Positions 16,003 through 26,400 of a stretch of DNA of 64,000 bases are shown piece by piece. The notes below the pieces were generated by a model, which was not told the origin of the DNA, did no database searches, and worked only from the letters and a program-made list of their open reading frames with translations. Source of the stretch: Bacteroidota bacterium (GTDB lineage Bacteria > Bacteroidota > Bacteroidia > Chitinophagales > Chitinophagaceae). The position numbers and the translations under genes were made by a program. The stretch is from NCBI GenBank assembly GCA_023437225.1, contig JAEZGS010000028.1, forward strand, positions 1 to 64,000, written 5' to 3'. Numbering within the stretch: the stretch's first letter is position 1; every line of letters starts with the position of its first letter.

Positions 16003-19000
16003 ATGAATTTTCTTATTAAAACCGGCTCCCGGTCGGTGGCCCTGTTTAGTGGCATGTTGGTGACCGGAGCTGTGCTTGCTTCCTTTAGTGGAGCAGAGGG
16101 ATTTGCAACGCGGTTCATCGGTCCTTTTGCAGACACTGCGAAAAAGGATACCGTTCAATACACTGCGTTCAAAGACCTTCCCCTTAAACCAACCCGAACA
16201 GTTTCGTTTACCACCACAGAAGGTACATGGATGTCGCTTGATGTCAGTCCCGATGGAAAAAACATTGTGTTTGACCTGATGGGGGATCTTTACACCATGC
16301 CAATCACCGGTGGCAATGCAACGCCAATTACAAAAGGACTTGCATTTGACACGCATCCCAGGTACAGTCCGGACGGTAAAAAAATATTATTCACTTCCGA
16401 TAGAAGCGGTTCCGAGAATATCTGGTTTATAGATACGGAGAAGAAAGATACCGTGCAGCTTACAAAGGACCGTGATCAGAATTTTCCGGCAGCCACATGG
16501 TCGTCCGATGGTAATTACGTCATAGCAGCCCGCGGCCGACTCGATGTTAAGCTATGGATGTATCATAAAGATGGAGGTGGTGGTGTTCAGCTCATCGATC
16601 AGCCAAACCTTAAAACCATTGATCCGGCAGTTAGTGCCGACGGTCGGTACATTTATTACTCCGCCCGCAATGGCGCATGGACCTACAATGCTCCGATGCC
16701 TCAGTATGCGATTGGACAATATGATCGGGAAAACGCAAAGACCCGCTATGTTGCATCAAGATATGGATCTGCGTTTACACCAACCTTATCGAAAGACGGC
16801 AAATGGATGGTATATGGATCGAGGTATGAAGACAAGACAGGTCTGATACTGCGTAATCTGGAAACGGGAGACGAGAAGTGGCTTGCATACCCTGTTCAGC
16901 GCGATGAGCAGGAGTCAATTGCAACAATGGGGGTATTGCCTGGTATGAGTTTTACGCCGGACAGTAAAGCACTTATTGCTTCATATGGAGGTAAGTTCTA
17001 CCGCATTCCCGTCGACGGATCAAAACCTGTGGAGATACCTTTCCAGGCCGATGTGAAGTTGGAACTTGGTCCCAAGGTAAATTTCAAATATCCAATAGCA
17101 GATTCATCACACGCATTGGCAACACAGATCCGTGATGCAGTGCCTTCACCCGATGGAAAAAAGCTGGCATTTACTGTGTTGAATCGATTGTATGTGATGG
17201 ATTTTCCCAACGGCACACCCAAACGTTTGACCACAAACAATTTTACGGAAGCGCAGCCTGCATGGTCGCCCGATGGTAATACTATTGTGTTCACCAGTTG
17301 GACTCCGGACGGTGGATCACTTTATAAAATTGCACTCGGTCCTAAGAAAGTGATCACCAGGCTAACCACCGAACCAGGTGTTTATCAAAACCCAGTTTTC
17401 TCGCCGAAAGGTGACAGGATAGTATTTGTGCGCGGAAGCCTTCGTTCTTACAAAGAGTCTATCGGCCCCGTGGCAAATGGAACAGAGAACAGGCTTTCAT
17501 GGATCGCTTCAAATGGCGGAACCGTGACGGATATCGACCGCCAGGGATTTCGCGATAATCCCCATTTTGTGAAGAATGATGACAGCAGGATCTACCTGAA
17601 TCAGAATGGTAACCTGATGTCAATCAGATGGGACGGAAGTGATGAAAAGATCCATGCGAAGATCACCGGTATTGCAACATATGGCATTAGTAATTTTAAG
17701 GACGATGAACATCGCCATGAACTCAATGCACGTGATTTTTGTTTGTTTACCGAAAAGGCGCAGCAGGCGATGGAACTACAGTTGCCAACCCCGGCAGGTC
17801 AGATCACGATGTCGCCCGATGGCCAGCGCGCTCTTGCTGTAGTAAACAACGACATATTTGTAGTAACCATTCCGAAGACCGGTAAGGTCGCAAACATTTC
17901 TGTTGCTGATCCTAATTCATCGACGTTTCCGGCAAGAAGATTAACCGAGCTCGGTGGGGAATTTGCCAGCTGGGGAGCTGACAGCAGGAAAGTGCATTGG
18001 TCATTAGGCAATCGACATTTCATTTATGATGTGGATCGTGCGAAAGAATTTGAAGACAGCGTAAAAGTTGCGAAGAAAGAGGAAGAAAGGAAAAAAGCCG
18101 ATTCCCTGGCAAAGGCAAAGACCGATACATTAAAGGTGAAATCTGATTCTTTGAAAGTGCTCACTGATGCGGCGAACTTGAAATTGAAATCGGACACGCT
18201 TTCTCCAAAGGCCGACTCAATGATGAAGAAGCCATCACCGAAGCCGGAAGAACCTCGTTACAAACCTGAGGAACACCAGGTGAAAGTGTATTATGAAAAG
18301 GATTTTCCGAACGCCACTGTATTGCTGAAAGGCGCGCGAATTATTACAATGAAGGGCGATGAGGTCATTGAGAACGGGGATATCCTGATTGTAAACAACC
18401 GGATCAAAGCGATTGGAAAAAGCGGGTCACTGGATGTGCCGAAAGCTGCGAAAGTGGTTGATGTGGCAGGTAAGACCATTGTGCCCGGGTTTGTTGATAC
18501 ACACTCGCACATGTGGACCCAGTGGGGCATTCATAAGAATCAGTCATGGATCTATGCTGCGAACCTTGCTTACGGAGTAACAACCACCAGAGATCCACAG
18601 ACGGCAACGACCGACGTTCTAACGTACAGCGATATGGTGGAAGCAGGGCATATGGCCGGACCCCGTGTTTACTCAACAGGACCTGGAGTTGGTTTCTGGA
18701 TGTACAACGTGAGAGATTCCGCGCATGCAAGTAATATCCTGAAACAGTACAGTAAATATTATAACACGAAGTACATTAAGATGTACCTGGTAGGTCCGCG
18801 CAATGTGCGCCAGTGGATCATCAAAGCAGCAGCAGAGCAGGGATTGATGCCAACGACGGAAGGAGGCTTGAATTATAAATTGAACATGACCAACATGCTT
18901 GATGGATATCCAGGCCATGAACATTCGATACCGGTTTATCCTTTGTATAAGGACGTTGTAAAAACAATTGCTGAGTCACGCATCGCGGTGACACCCACGC

Positions 19001-19569
19001 TGCTGGTGTCTTATGGTGGACCTTTCGCTGAAAACTATTACTTCCAGACAGAAGAGCCTTTCAAGGATAAGAAGATGCAATACTTCATGCCATACCAGGA
19101 GCTTGCTGAAAAGACCAGAAGAGTACAGGGATGGTTCATGCCTGAAGAACATGTGTTCACCAAACATGCGAAGTCGATGAAGTTGATGGTTGAAAATGGT
19201 GCATTAGCCGGAGTTGGCAGCCATGGCGAATTCCAGGGGCTCGGGTATCACTGGGAACTGTGGGCCATTCAAAGTGGTGGCATGAAAAATCACGATGCTT
19301 TAAAAGTGGCTACGATCCTGGGTGCTCAATCACTGGGTCTTGAAAATGATTTGGGAAGTATTGAAACCGGCAAGCTTGCAGATCTTGTGATTCTGGACAA
19401 AAACCCACTTGAAAATATTCGCAATTCCAATACTGTGAAGTTTGTGATGAAGAATGGAAGGATGTATGAAGGCGATACAATGAACGAAGTTTATCCTGTT
19501 CAACGTAAGCTCGAGAATGCGGAGTGGAAGTTTGAAAAGCCCAACAATACTACCGGAATTGAGAATTGA
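16003..19569 (+). CDS. TolB-like propeller fused to an amidohydrolase
   Basis: A 1188-residue secreted protein. An N-terminal signal or anchor (about residues 8-29) precedes a WD40/TolB-like propeller (about residues 65-680) with recurrent SPDG motifs. A linker of about 70 residues, rich in Lys, Asp and Ser (centred on residue 725), leads to an amidohydrolase domain (about residues 770-1170). The metal site includes D832-T-H834-S-H836, and the C-terminal GKLADLVILDKNPLENI is typical of imidazolonepropionase/dihydroorotase-like enzymes. The same layout is common in Bacteroidota; the substrate is unknown. Its stop codon lies within a GRGAATT repeat, followed by a hairpin terminator. Confidence 0.85.
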   Translation: MNFLIKTGSRSVALFSGMLVTGAVLASFSGAEGFATRFIGPFADTAKKDTVQYTAFKDLPLKPTRTVSFTTTEGTWMSLDVSPDGKNIVFDLMGDLYTMPITGGNATPITKGLAFDTHPRYSPDGKKILFTSDRSGSENIWFIDTEKKDTVQLTKDRDQNFPAATWSSDGNYVIAARGRLDVKLWMYHKDGGGGVQLIDQPNLKTIDPAVSADGRYIYYSARNGAWTYNAPMPQYAIGQYDRENAKTRYVASRYGSAFTPTLSKDGKWMVYGSRYEDKTGLILRNLETGDEKWLAYPVQRDEQESIATMGVLPGMSFTPDSKALIASYGGKFYRIPVDGSKPVEIPFQADVKLELGPKVNFKYPIADSSHALATQIRDAVPSPDGKKLAFTVLNRLYVMDFPNGTPKRLTTNNFTEAQPAWSPDGNTIVFTSWTPDGGSLYKIALGPKKVITRLTTEPGVYQNPVFSPKGDRIVFVRGSLRSYKESIGPVANGTENRLSWIASNGGTVTDIDRQGFRDNPHFVKNDDSRIYLNQNGNLMSIRWDGSDEKIHAKITGIATYGISNFKDDEHRHELNARDFCLFTEKAQQAMELQLPTPAGQITMSPDGQRALAVVNNDIFVVTIPKTGKVANISVADPNSSTFPARRLTELGGEFASWGADSRKVHWSLGNRHFIYDVDRAKEFEDSVKVAKKEEERKKADSLAKAKTDTLKVKSDSLKVLTDAANLKLKSDTLSPKADSMMKKPSPKPEEPRYKPEEHQVKVYYEKDFPNATVLLKGARIITMKGDEVIENGDILIVNNRIKAIGKSGSLDVPKAAKVVDVAGKTIVPGFVDTHSHMWTQWGIHKNQSWIYAANLAYGVTTTRDPQTATTDVLTYSDMVEAGHMAGPRVYSTGPGVGFWMYNVRDSAHASNILKQYSKYYNTKYIKMYLVGPRNVRQWIIKAAAEQGLMPTTEGGLNYKLNMTNMLDGYPGHEHSIPVYPLYKDVVKTIAESRIAVTPTLLVSYGGPFAENYYFQTEEPFKDKKMQYFMPYQELAEKTRRVQGWFMPEEHVFTKHAKSMKLMVENGALAGVGSHGEFQGLGYHWELWAIQSGGMKNHDALKVATILGAQSLGLENDLGSIETGKLADLVILDKNPLENIRNSNTVKFVMKNGRMYEGDTMNEVYPVQRKLENAEWKFEKPNNTTGIEN

Positions 19570-19588
19570 GAATTGGGAATTGGGAATA
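19561..19588 (+). repeat. GRGAATT heptamer array spanning a stop codon
   Basis: Four in-phase heptamers, GAGAATT twice, GGGAATT, GGGAATA, begin inside the last codons of the amidohydrolase gene; TGA at 19567-19569 is part of the repeat. The array is short, purine-rich on the sense strand, and leads into a degraded copy before the terminator. Confidence 0.75.
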
Positions 19589-19608
19589 GAATTCAGAATA
19601 ATTGAAAT

Positions 19609-19638
19609 AAAAAAGACCGCGCAATGCGGTCTTTTTTT
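19609..19638. terminator. Bidirectional intrinsic terminator
   Basis: GACCGC/GCGGTC stem with a five-base loop, an A-run before and a T-run after, so it can work on both strands. It separates the convergent amidohydrolase and DUF5686 genes. Confidence 0.9.
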
Positions 19639-19709
19639 ATTGTGTTGTCTGTGTATTTGAATTAAGCAAAATACAAATCCGCATTCAGCTTCCCGCGTTC
19701 CGCATTGTG

Positions 19710-22220
19710 TTAGAACACTACCCTGAACGATCCAAAGATTCCAAATTTCTTGACTCTTTCTTCGGGCAGTGGCCGGGGCAATACACGCCAGAAGAAATCT
19801 ATCCGGAATAGCTTGAAGATGTTGTCTACACCCGTTCCTACTTCCATATAAGTTTTGCCGTTCAATGATTCAAACTGATATGTTGAGCCAGCCGGCATAT
19901 TATACGATCGGTTTTCTTCACTTAGCGATCCCCACAAAGCTTTCACTGTATAGAATTGTCTGAACTTGAGTTTACGCGTTAATGGAATGTAGCGGAATAA
20001 ACCGTTTCCGATGTTGTGTTCGAAATTGACTCCCGCGTATTTGTCGTGCAGGTACTCGTAACGGTTCATCAGATTAAATGCATACTTGTTGTAATAGTAG
20101 ATCTCGTTACCCGGGGCAATGTCTAACAACGTGTAAGGCAGGGTGCCATATGTTTTTCCGGCAAACACATTGTAATATATGCTTCCAAATGGAGCTATTT
20201 TTTTGTAATCCGATATGCTTCCGGTAAGTTTTGAATAATCGTAATTACTGCTCAGTATCCCCGACACGCCGCGAGTGAATTTCGCTTCAACAATAGGGAA
20301 GGGGCTGCCAAGGCTCGTCCGGTAAAAATTATTTTCAAGGAATTTTTCGAGATATGCATATCGCAATCGAACACTCAATTCTGTTGTATGAATATCGCCC
20401 TTGCCATTTGTGATCAGTTCTTTGGGGGGCAGATTCAACATTGGGTCAAATTGCTTATGCACAGTAGCGAATGTGCCTGAGAATCCCGAACGTGTTTCCC
20501 TGAAGTATTCGATCTTCGATTCCTGCAGTTGCATGAACTTGATCGGTACCCCCGACTTCCTTATCGCCAATGCGAAGATGTTATCCTGGCTTATCTCATC
20601 ATAATATGTTTGTCCGAAATCAATGTCCTTGAGGTGCGATACATATATGGACGCTCTCGGAGATCGTTCGAGTATATACATCGCGTCAGCTTTGTATTTG
20701 AACTGACGGTCATTGAAACCAAACGCGAGATAGCCGTGAAGAATAAGGTTCTTATGGAAGTGCCTGTTGGTGCCCAGGTCAAAACGCAACCGAAATCCTT
20801 CAAGTGTGTTCCATGTCATCCAGTTGTACCACGGACCAATCTCAAAATTTCCAACGCGTTTGTATCCCGTTCCAATAAAATTGATCCACTCCGAATATTG
20901 CTGGAATACCGGCATCTTCAAAAGCGTATCGATCATTTGATATATCGCTTGTTCATTCTTATTCAATTCTTCGTGCCTCGACACTGCCCAGAATTCTTCG
21001 TTCTTTTCTTTTGCCTCTTTTGGAAGAATAACTTCCTCCATGATCTTATTTTTCTGAAGCTCCTTTATAGTCAGTGGATCATTGATGCGAATGTCCTTGT
21101 AGGTACTTGTTTTGCGACCGACAAAAGACAAAGTCGATTTTCCCAGCGGTGCAATGTCCACCACAAATTTGTCCTTCGCGAGAAACCATGTTGAGTCGTT
21201 CAAAAGTTGAAATTCCTGTATGAGACTTAAGTTTTCAACGAAGTTGATATTTGCTTCCTTCGAAAGACGCAGGTTCATCTTCTGGATCGCGAACGTGGTA
21301 TCGTGTACCCAGCAATCGCCTTCAAATGTATTTTCCCCCTTTCTCTTTGGGATGAACACAAGGTGGAAGAAACGCTTGCCGCCTATGAATTGCGTGTCAA
21401 GAACTTTATAATTGTAATATGCATCGCCATTATCGCTGACAGGACTTACAAACTGTTTGTCCATTACAGGTATGTAGTTGCTATATACGTTGAGGTTTTG
21501 ATCCATACCACCAAGCAACTTGCTAACGCTTTCATTGTCGACGCCAAGAGTCTTACTTGCTTTGATGACCTCACGTCTTTTCAATGGATTTTTCTGGAAA
21601 TAATAATCCGATAAGATCTCTGTGAGATACACCGGAAGTATGGGAGCCCCTTCACTTGTGTCAACATTCTCGAAAATGAATTTAAATGGACGCATCAGGC
21701 GCGCTTCGGACCATTTATCCTTATTGATGTTTTTCAAATCAAGCTCGAGCTTGTTGTATAATTCATAGGAGAAATTGCGGAAACGGTATCGGTCGTTGAA
21801 GGGCTTCTTGCGAACAATGCGTCGCCACATCAGCAAACCTTTGTCTACTCTTCGTTTAACCACTACCTCTGACGCGTACTTGCCCCGCTCAAGATATATG
21901 TTCAGCGAAAGAACGTTGTTGTTCTCTTTCTTAAGAATATTGCTGTCTACTACAAGATAATAGTCCTGGTAACCTACATAGGTGATCTCAATGGTATCCT
22001 TAGGGTATTCATCTAATCGAAACAAAAAGCTGCCTGCTGAATCACTCAGTTTTCCCAATGTCGAATTGCGAATCTTAATGGAAGCGAACGGTACGATCTC
22101 TTCGCTGTGACGATCGCGTATTACTCCCTTCAGCACTTTGGTCTGGCTAAATCCGAGGAGTGGCAAAAGAAAAAGAACAGTTAGGATCAGTGGTTTGTGA
22201 TAAGGTCTATCTACATTCAT
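19710..22220 (-). CDS. DUF5686 outer-membrane protein with carboxypeptidase-regulatory-like domain
   Basis: An 836-residue protein with signal peptide (LLPLLGFSQ). A carboxypeptidase-regulatory-like beta-sandwich starts at about residue 32 (GVIRDRHSEEIVPFASIKI), as in many Bacteroidota outer-membrane proteins. The rest matches DUF5686: a periplasmic region rich in charged residues, then a barrel from about residue 480 ending in FRVVF with a terminal Phe. Homologues in the phylum are always of this size. The function is unknown; surface assembly or transport is plausible. It is a single gene with convergent and divergent neighbours. Confidence 0.82.
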   Translation of the reverse strand: MNVDRPYHKPLILTVLFLLPLLGFSQTKVLKGVIRDRHSEEIVPFASIKIRNSTLGKLSDSAGSFLFRLDEYPKDTIEITYVGYQDYYLVVDSNILKKENNNVLSLNIYLERGKYASEVVVKRRVDKGLLMWRRIVRKKPFNDRYRFRNFSYELYNKLELDLKNINKDKWSEARLMRPFKFIFENVDTSEGAPILPVYLTEILSDYYFQKNPLKRREVIKASKTLGVDNESVSKLLGGMDQNLNVYSNYIPVMDKQFVSPVSDNGDAYYNYKVLDTQFIGGKRFFHLVFIPKRKGENTFEGDCWVHDTTFAIQKMNLRLSKEANINFVENLSLIQEFQLLNDSTWFLAKDKFVVDIAPLGKSTLSFVGRKTSTYKDIRINDPLTIKELQKNKIMEEVILPKEAKEKNEEFWAVSRHEELNKNEQAIYQMIDTLLKMPVFQQYSEWINFIGTGYKRVGNFEIGPWYNWMTWNTLEGFRLRFDLGTNRHFHKNLILHGYLAFGFNDRQFKYKADAMYILERSPRASIYVSHLKDIDFGQTYYDEISQDNIFALAIRKSGVPIKFMQLQESKIEYFRETRSGFSGTFATVHKQFDPMLNLPPKELITNGKGDIHTTELSVRLRYAYLEKFLENNFYRTSLGSPFPIVEAKFTRGVSGILSSNYDYSKLTGSISDYKKIAPFGSIYYNVFAGKTYGTLPYTLLDIAPGNEIYYYNKYAFNLMNRYEYLHDKYAGVNFEHNIGNGLFRYIPLTRKLKFRQFYTVKALWGSLSEENRSYNMPAGSTYQFESLNGKTYMEVGTGVDNIFKLFRIDFFWRVLPRPLPEERVKKFGIFGSFRVVF

Positions 22221-22403
22221 CAGACGGTAAAATTACAAACTATCATGAAAAACGCTGGTTCTTGTGACAAGCGGAAGGTCAGAGAGATGATTCTTAACAC
22301 CTTGTTTACGTTGCATCCTGATAATCCCTCTCATCATTGTTATAGCAAATTTTATTTTGAGCTAAAGGGTTTTTGATGAAACTTTGGATCTCAAAGTGCT
22401 TTT

Positions 22404-23066
22404 ATGACTAGCAACCAATCTTCGCTTGAAGCATTACAGGAAATACGGCAGATGATGGATCGTTCATCGCGTTTCTTATCACTAAGTGGATGGAATGGAA
22501 TTTCTGCAGGCGTATTTGCGCTTGTGGGCAGTTTCGTTGCATATCGCTGGATTGGCGATCATCGGGCCACCATGGAGCGCGTTGAATTTGACATTCATAG
22601 TTACCTGCACCTTATTGTGAACCTTACCTTGCTAGCCCTGGCAGTACTTGGCGCAACAATAGCAGTGGCCGTTTACTTTACGCACCGGAGAACGAAACTG
22701 GATGGTGTAAAAATGTGGACGCCTGCTTCTAAGAGAATGCTCACCAGTCTCTTCATACCCATAGTTGTTGGTGGTCTGTTCATAGCAGCGATGATATATT
22801 CTGGTGTATGGCAATTCATCGCAGGATCATCATTAATTTTTTATGGTCTTGGATTGATAAGCGCCTCAAAGTATACGCTTACTGATATGCGTTATGTGGG
22901 CTTTGTTGAGATCATCATTGGGCTGGTATGTTTGTTTTTTCCGCAGCATCAACTTTATTTTTGGGCCTTTGGATTTGGTGTGGTGCATCTCGTGTATGGC
23001 ATAGTGATGTTTATAAAGTACGATGAGAAACCGGTTGCCAATCAACAAACACAGAGCAAGCTATGA
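22404..23066 (+). CDS. Six-helix membrane protein paired with a regulator
   Basis: A 220-residue integral membrane protein with hydrophobic segments at about residues 28-46, 67-90, 109-130, 133-150, 161-176 and 180-200. The N-terminus (SSLEALQEIRQMMDRSSRFLS) is a cytoplasmic amphipathic helix. It is not a recognised transporter. The stop overlaps the start of a small winged-helix regulator by four bases (ATGA), so translation is coupled and the pair probably works as one module, perhaps with the membrane protein sensing a signal. Confidence 0.75.
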   Translation: MTSNQSSLEALQEIRQMMDRSSRFLSLSGWNGISAGVFALVGSFVAYRWIGDHRATMERVEFDIHSYLHLIVNLTLLALAVLGATIAVAVYFTHRRTKLDGVKMWTPASKRMLTSLFIPIVVGGLFIAAMIYSGVWQFIAGSSLIFYGLGLISASKYTLTDMRYVGFVEIIIGLVCLFFPQHQLYFWAFGFGVVHLVYGIVMFIKYDEKPVANQQTQSKL

Positions 23067-23362
23067 GCAATCCGATCGGTAATCTGAACAAATACTTCGA
23101 CAACCGGGTTAGGCTGGGTGTAATGAGTTCACTCATGGTGAATGAAGATGTCAGCTTCAACGATCTTAAATCCGTGCTTGAAGTAACCGACGGTAACCTC
23201 GCTTCACATCTTGCGCAGCTTGAAGAAGCGGGTTACATCAAAGTGCATAAAGGCTTTGTTGGACGTAAAACAAATACAACGTATTCAGTTACCAAAGCGG
23301 GAGAGAAAGCTTTCCGGGAACACCTTGGCGCCCTGGAAAAAATGATCAAAGGGATCAAATAA
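23063..23362 (+). CDS. Winged-helix transcriptional regulator
   Basis: A 99-residue protein consisting of one winged helix-turn-helix domain: NRVRLGVMSSLMVNEDVSFN, the recognition region TDGNLASHLAQLEEAGYIKV, and the wing KGFVGRKTNTTYSVTKAGEKA. It belongs to the MarR/ArsR-like group of short regulators that often accompany a membrane protein gene. It has no cysteine, so it is not a metal-sensing ArsR. It is translationally coupled to the membrane protein gene by a four-base overlap. Confidence 0.85.
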   Translation: MSNPIGNLNKYFDNRVRLGVMSSLMVNEDVSFNDLKSVLEVTDGNLASHLAQLEEAGYIKVHKGFVGRKTNTTYSVTKAGEKAFREHLGALEKMIKGIK

Positions 23363-23398
23363 AAACGCCGGAAGATGTCTCTCCGGCGTTCTCATTTT
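23358..23398. terminator. Bidirectional intrinsic terminator
   Basis: Nine-base stem AACGCCGGA / TCCGGCGTT (23364-23372 and 23382-23390), with A-rich sequence on one side and T-rich on the other. It serves the regulator gene and the convergent TolB-like gene. Confidence 0.85.
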
Positions 23399-23415
23399 TA
23401 CATAGGAATAATATC

Positions 23416-26400
23416 TTAGAAATCGACTCCCATCGCAAAATGTAACATTGGTTTGCCCCTGAAGAATCCACCCATGTCCCAGCCTGCGTCCAGTCGAAGG
23501 AAATAACCAAGCAATGTGCTTCTCGCTCCAAATCCATATCCTCCAACAAACGGACCAATTCCTCCCGCTTTAAGATTTACCCGGATAGGTGAATCACCAG
23601 GAGGGTAGCTAAGCACGGGTCTTGACAACCCGTTATAAGAGCCATTCCATGCAGATCCAAGGTCTACAAATTGTACCAGCTGGAAGTTCCTCAGAAAAGC
23701 ATTATTGATGGGTTTATTAAATAATGTTGAAAACACCGGAAGGCGGAATTCACTGTTCAAAATGATGTTGTTATTTCCATTCGCCACATTCTGCCTGAAG
23801 CCCCGGAGATTTACAGCTAAAGACTGGAATGCATATGTTGGATCGGCGGGTCGTGGTTCCTGGTTGTATTTCGGGAACATCCATCCATCAACACCACCGA
23901 GGTAATAAAGGATCTTCTGGCTACCCCATGAGAAATCAGCAGCGGCGCGACCAGCCCAGATAAAGTTGCGATAGATTGGGTAATAATACCGCGCATCGAC
24001 ACCTCCATTAAAACTAAACTTGCCAGGCTTAATGTTGGAGTTCTTTGGATCGGCCTTATTGAACTGCGAATTCACATCGATATATATCTTGAAACGCAGT
24101 CCATTCATGATGTTCATGGCTTTCTGAATGCTGTTATCATGTACATATTCCAGCCTGCTGATGATGAAGTCCTGCTTGTTGCGGTCTTCTGCCTTAAGCG
24201 ACGTGCTATCGTAAAACAGATCGCCTCTTACAACTACCTTATCTCTTCTCACTCCGGCCATCAATCGAACGCTCCTCACTTTGTCAAATGGGAACTTAAC
24301 TACTGCCTGGAACAGGTTGGTGTACATTTTCCCTTCGAACGGAATGGTTGTACCGTTGATGCCATTCACATACCCAATCTCGGTTTTGCGATAATATATC
24401 AATGAGTAGTCAAAGCGCTTCTTCAGATAATCACCTCTTGCCATCCACTCTCCACCACCGTCGAAAAGCGACTGGTTCGTTGGAAGAAACACGGATGTGC
24501 CACCGCCTCCGACATTAAAACCGGTTCCAGCTCCACCAATCAGTGGAAGACGCATTGCCCCAGTAAAGCGAATGTCTTCAAACAGGTCAAACACCGATGC
24601 CTTCAACATACCATTGAATGCACCACCACTTTGTAATGTGATCGGCAATGAGCCGGTATAAGGTTCATACCTGTTTATAAGAATGTCATTGTTGAAGGAT
24701 CCCGAGAAATTGTCCACAGAGAACTTGAGCTTATAATCAAACCGCTTGGCGCGCGACAACACTGTTTCTATAGGTTGATCAGCTATTGGCTGTGGTTGTC
24801 CCCAGGTAGCATTCGTTGTGTCCGCTTCGAACTCGGTCTCAAATACATCCCGTTGGCTGGTATCAGTCCGTTGAGCCGGTGTTTGAAACTGCAACGCTTC
24901 GCCAGTCTTATAATTTTGATCCGATATCGTTTGCTTTCTATACTCTGTTGGTCTTGGATTCACATTCCGGCGGCGAAGTGCATTTTCGTCCACCTTCAAT
25001 TTATAAAGGAATTTGAGATTGCCCTCCTGCCTTACTTCACTAACCTGCCCGTTGTCGCCGGCTACTTTGGTTTCGATAAGTCCGCTTTGATAATTGGTGA
25101 TCGGAAACACATAGGCCGAATCATTTGTTACAGAGAATACATACATCGAATCAGGGTCACTCTTTCCTGCATTCCTCAATGTTGAATCCAGTTCTTTATT
25201 GTCGGGATTGCGCAGGATGTTGTCTCCAATAACAAATACTGTATCAAGTCCCGCACGCTCTGTTGAAAAGAAACCTGCATACCTGTTTGCAATTCCATTC
25301 TCATCGCTGATGAATGTAAAGTGCGTTGTGTTGTATTGCATCGGGTAACGAGCACTACCCTGTTTCATATTCGTAAGCTGAGTAATCTGGCGGAACTCGC
25401 TCTTATTGTAATTATCAGCCAGGAAGATGTTGAACTTATCGGTAGCTACTCCAGTGTCCCTTCCAATAGCAGTTGGATTGGGCCTGTTAGACGAAAAGAT
25501 AATGCCGGTCTTATTTGGGAATGATACGAACGTCGCGTCAAGGTCTGCATAAGAATCGTTCGTTACCTGCTCATAACTGTCTTTATCTATCTTATAAACG
25601 AATATGTCCGACTGCCCTTTGCGAACTGCACTGAGGAGTAATGTATTTGCATCGAGCATGAATTTCATATCCGTGATCTGCTCAAAATGAGGGATCTCCT
25701 GTTTTACAGTTTTATATCGTGCAACAAGATCATAAACGAATAGTCGCACCTTTCCTTTGTCCCAGTAAACACAGGCGAGACGGGTGCCCTTTCCATCCCA
25801 CGCGAGCAGCGGGTAATTTGGATTTACTTCGTTTTCATGACTACGCACTCCATTGGAGAGCAACACCTTCCTGTCCGTCAGGTTTTCATACAACACCACA
25901 TAATACTTGCCCTTGATGAACTCAACGACAGCATAAGTTTGACTGCGGGGCAGCGGGTTTGGTGTAAAACGAATGAAGTCCTTGTTTGGCGTAGTTTCCT
26001 CAACAATGGAGATGGTTCCTTTCGGAAAGTTCCGTCGGCCCTTTATGTCAGCATAATACTTTTCTTCGTTCTCCATCATAAAGTCCTGCAGCACTTCTTT
26101 GAACTTTTTCTTTGTGATCCGGTTGGAAGCACTGTTCAGATTGCGATACACTCTTGCGAGGTATAGAAAATATGTAACGTTCTCTTTCTTGTATTTGTCT
26201 GCAATGTATTTCCAGAAAGCATGACCCGCGAGGTTCGGTTTGTGAAAGGCAAACTGGTAAAAATTTTTGTATTCGCCCGACATCAAAGCAGATTTCAACT
26301 GGTCGTCAAGCGATGTGCTCCATTCTTCCGCAGCATAAGTAACGTATCCATCAGTAAGCCATTTCGGTAGATCCAGCAATGCCTGGTTAGCGGCAAATTC

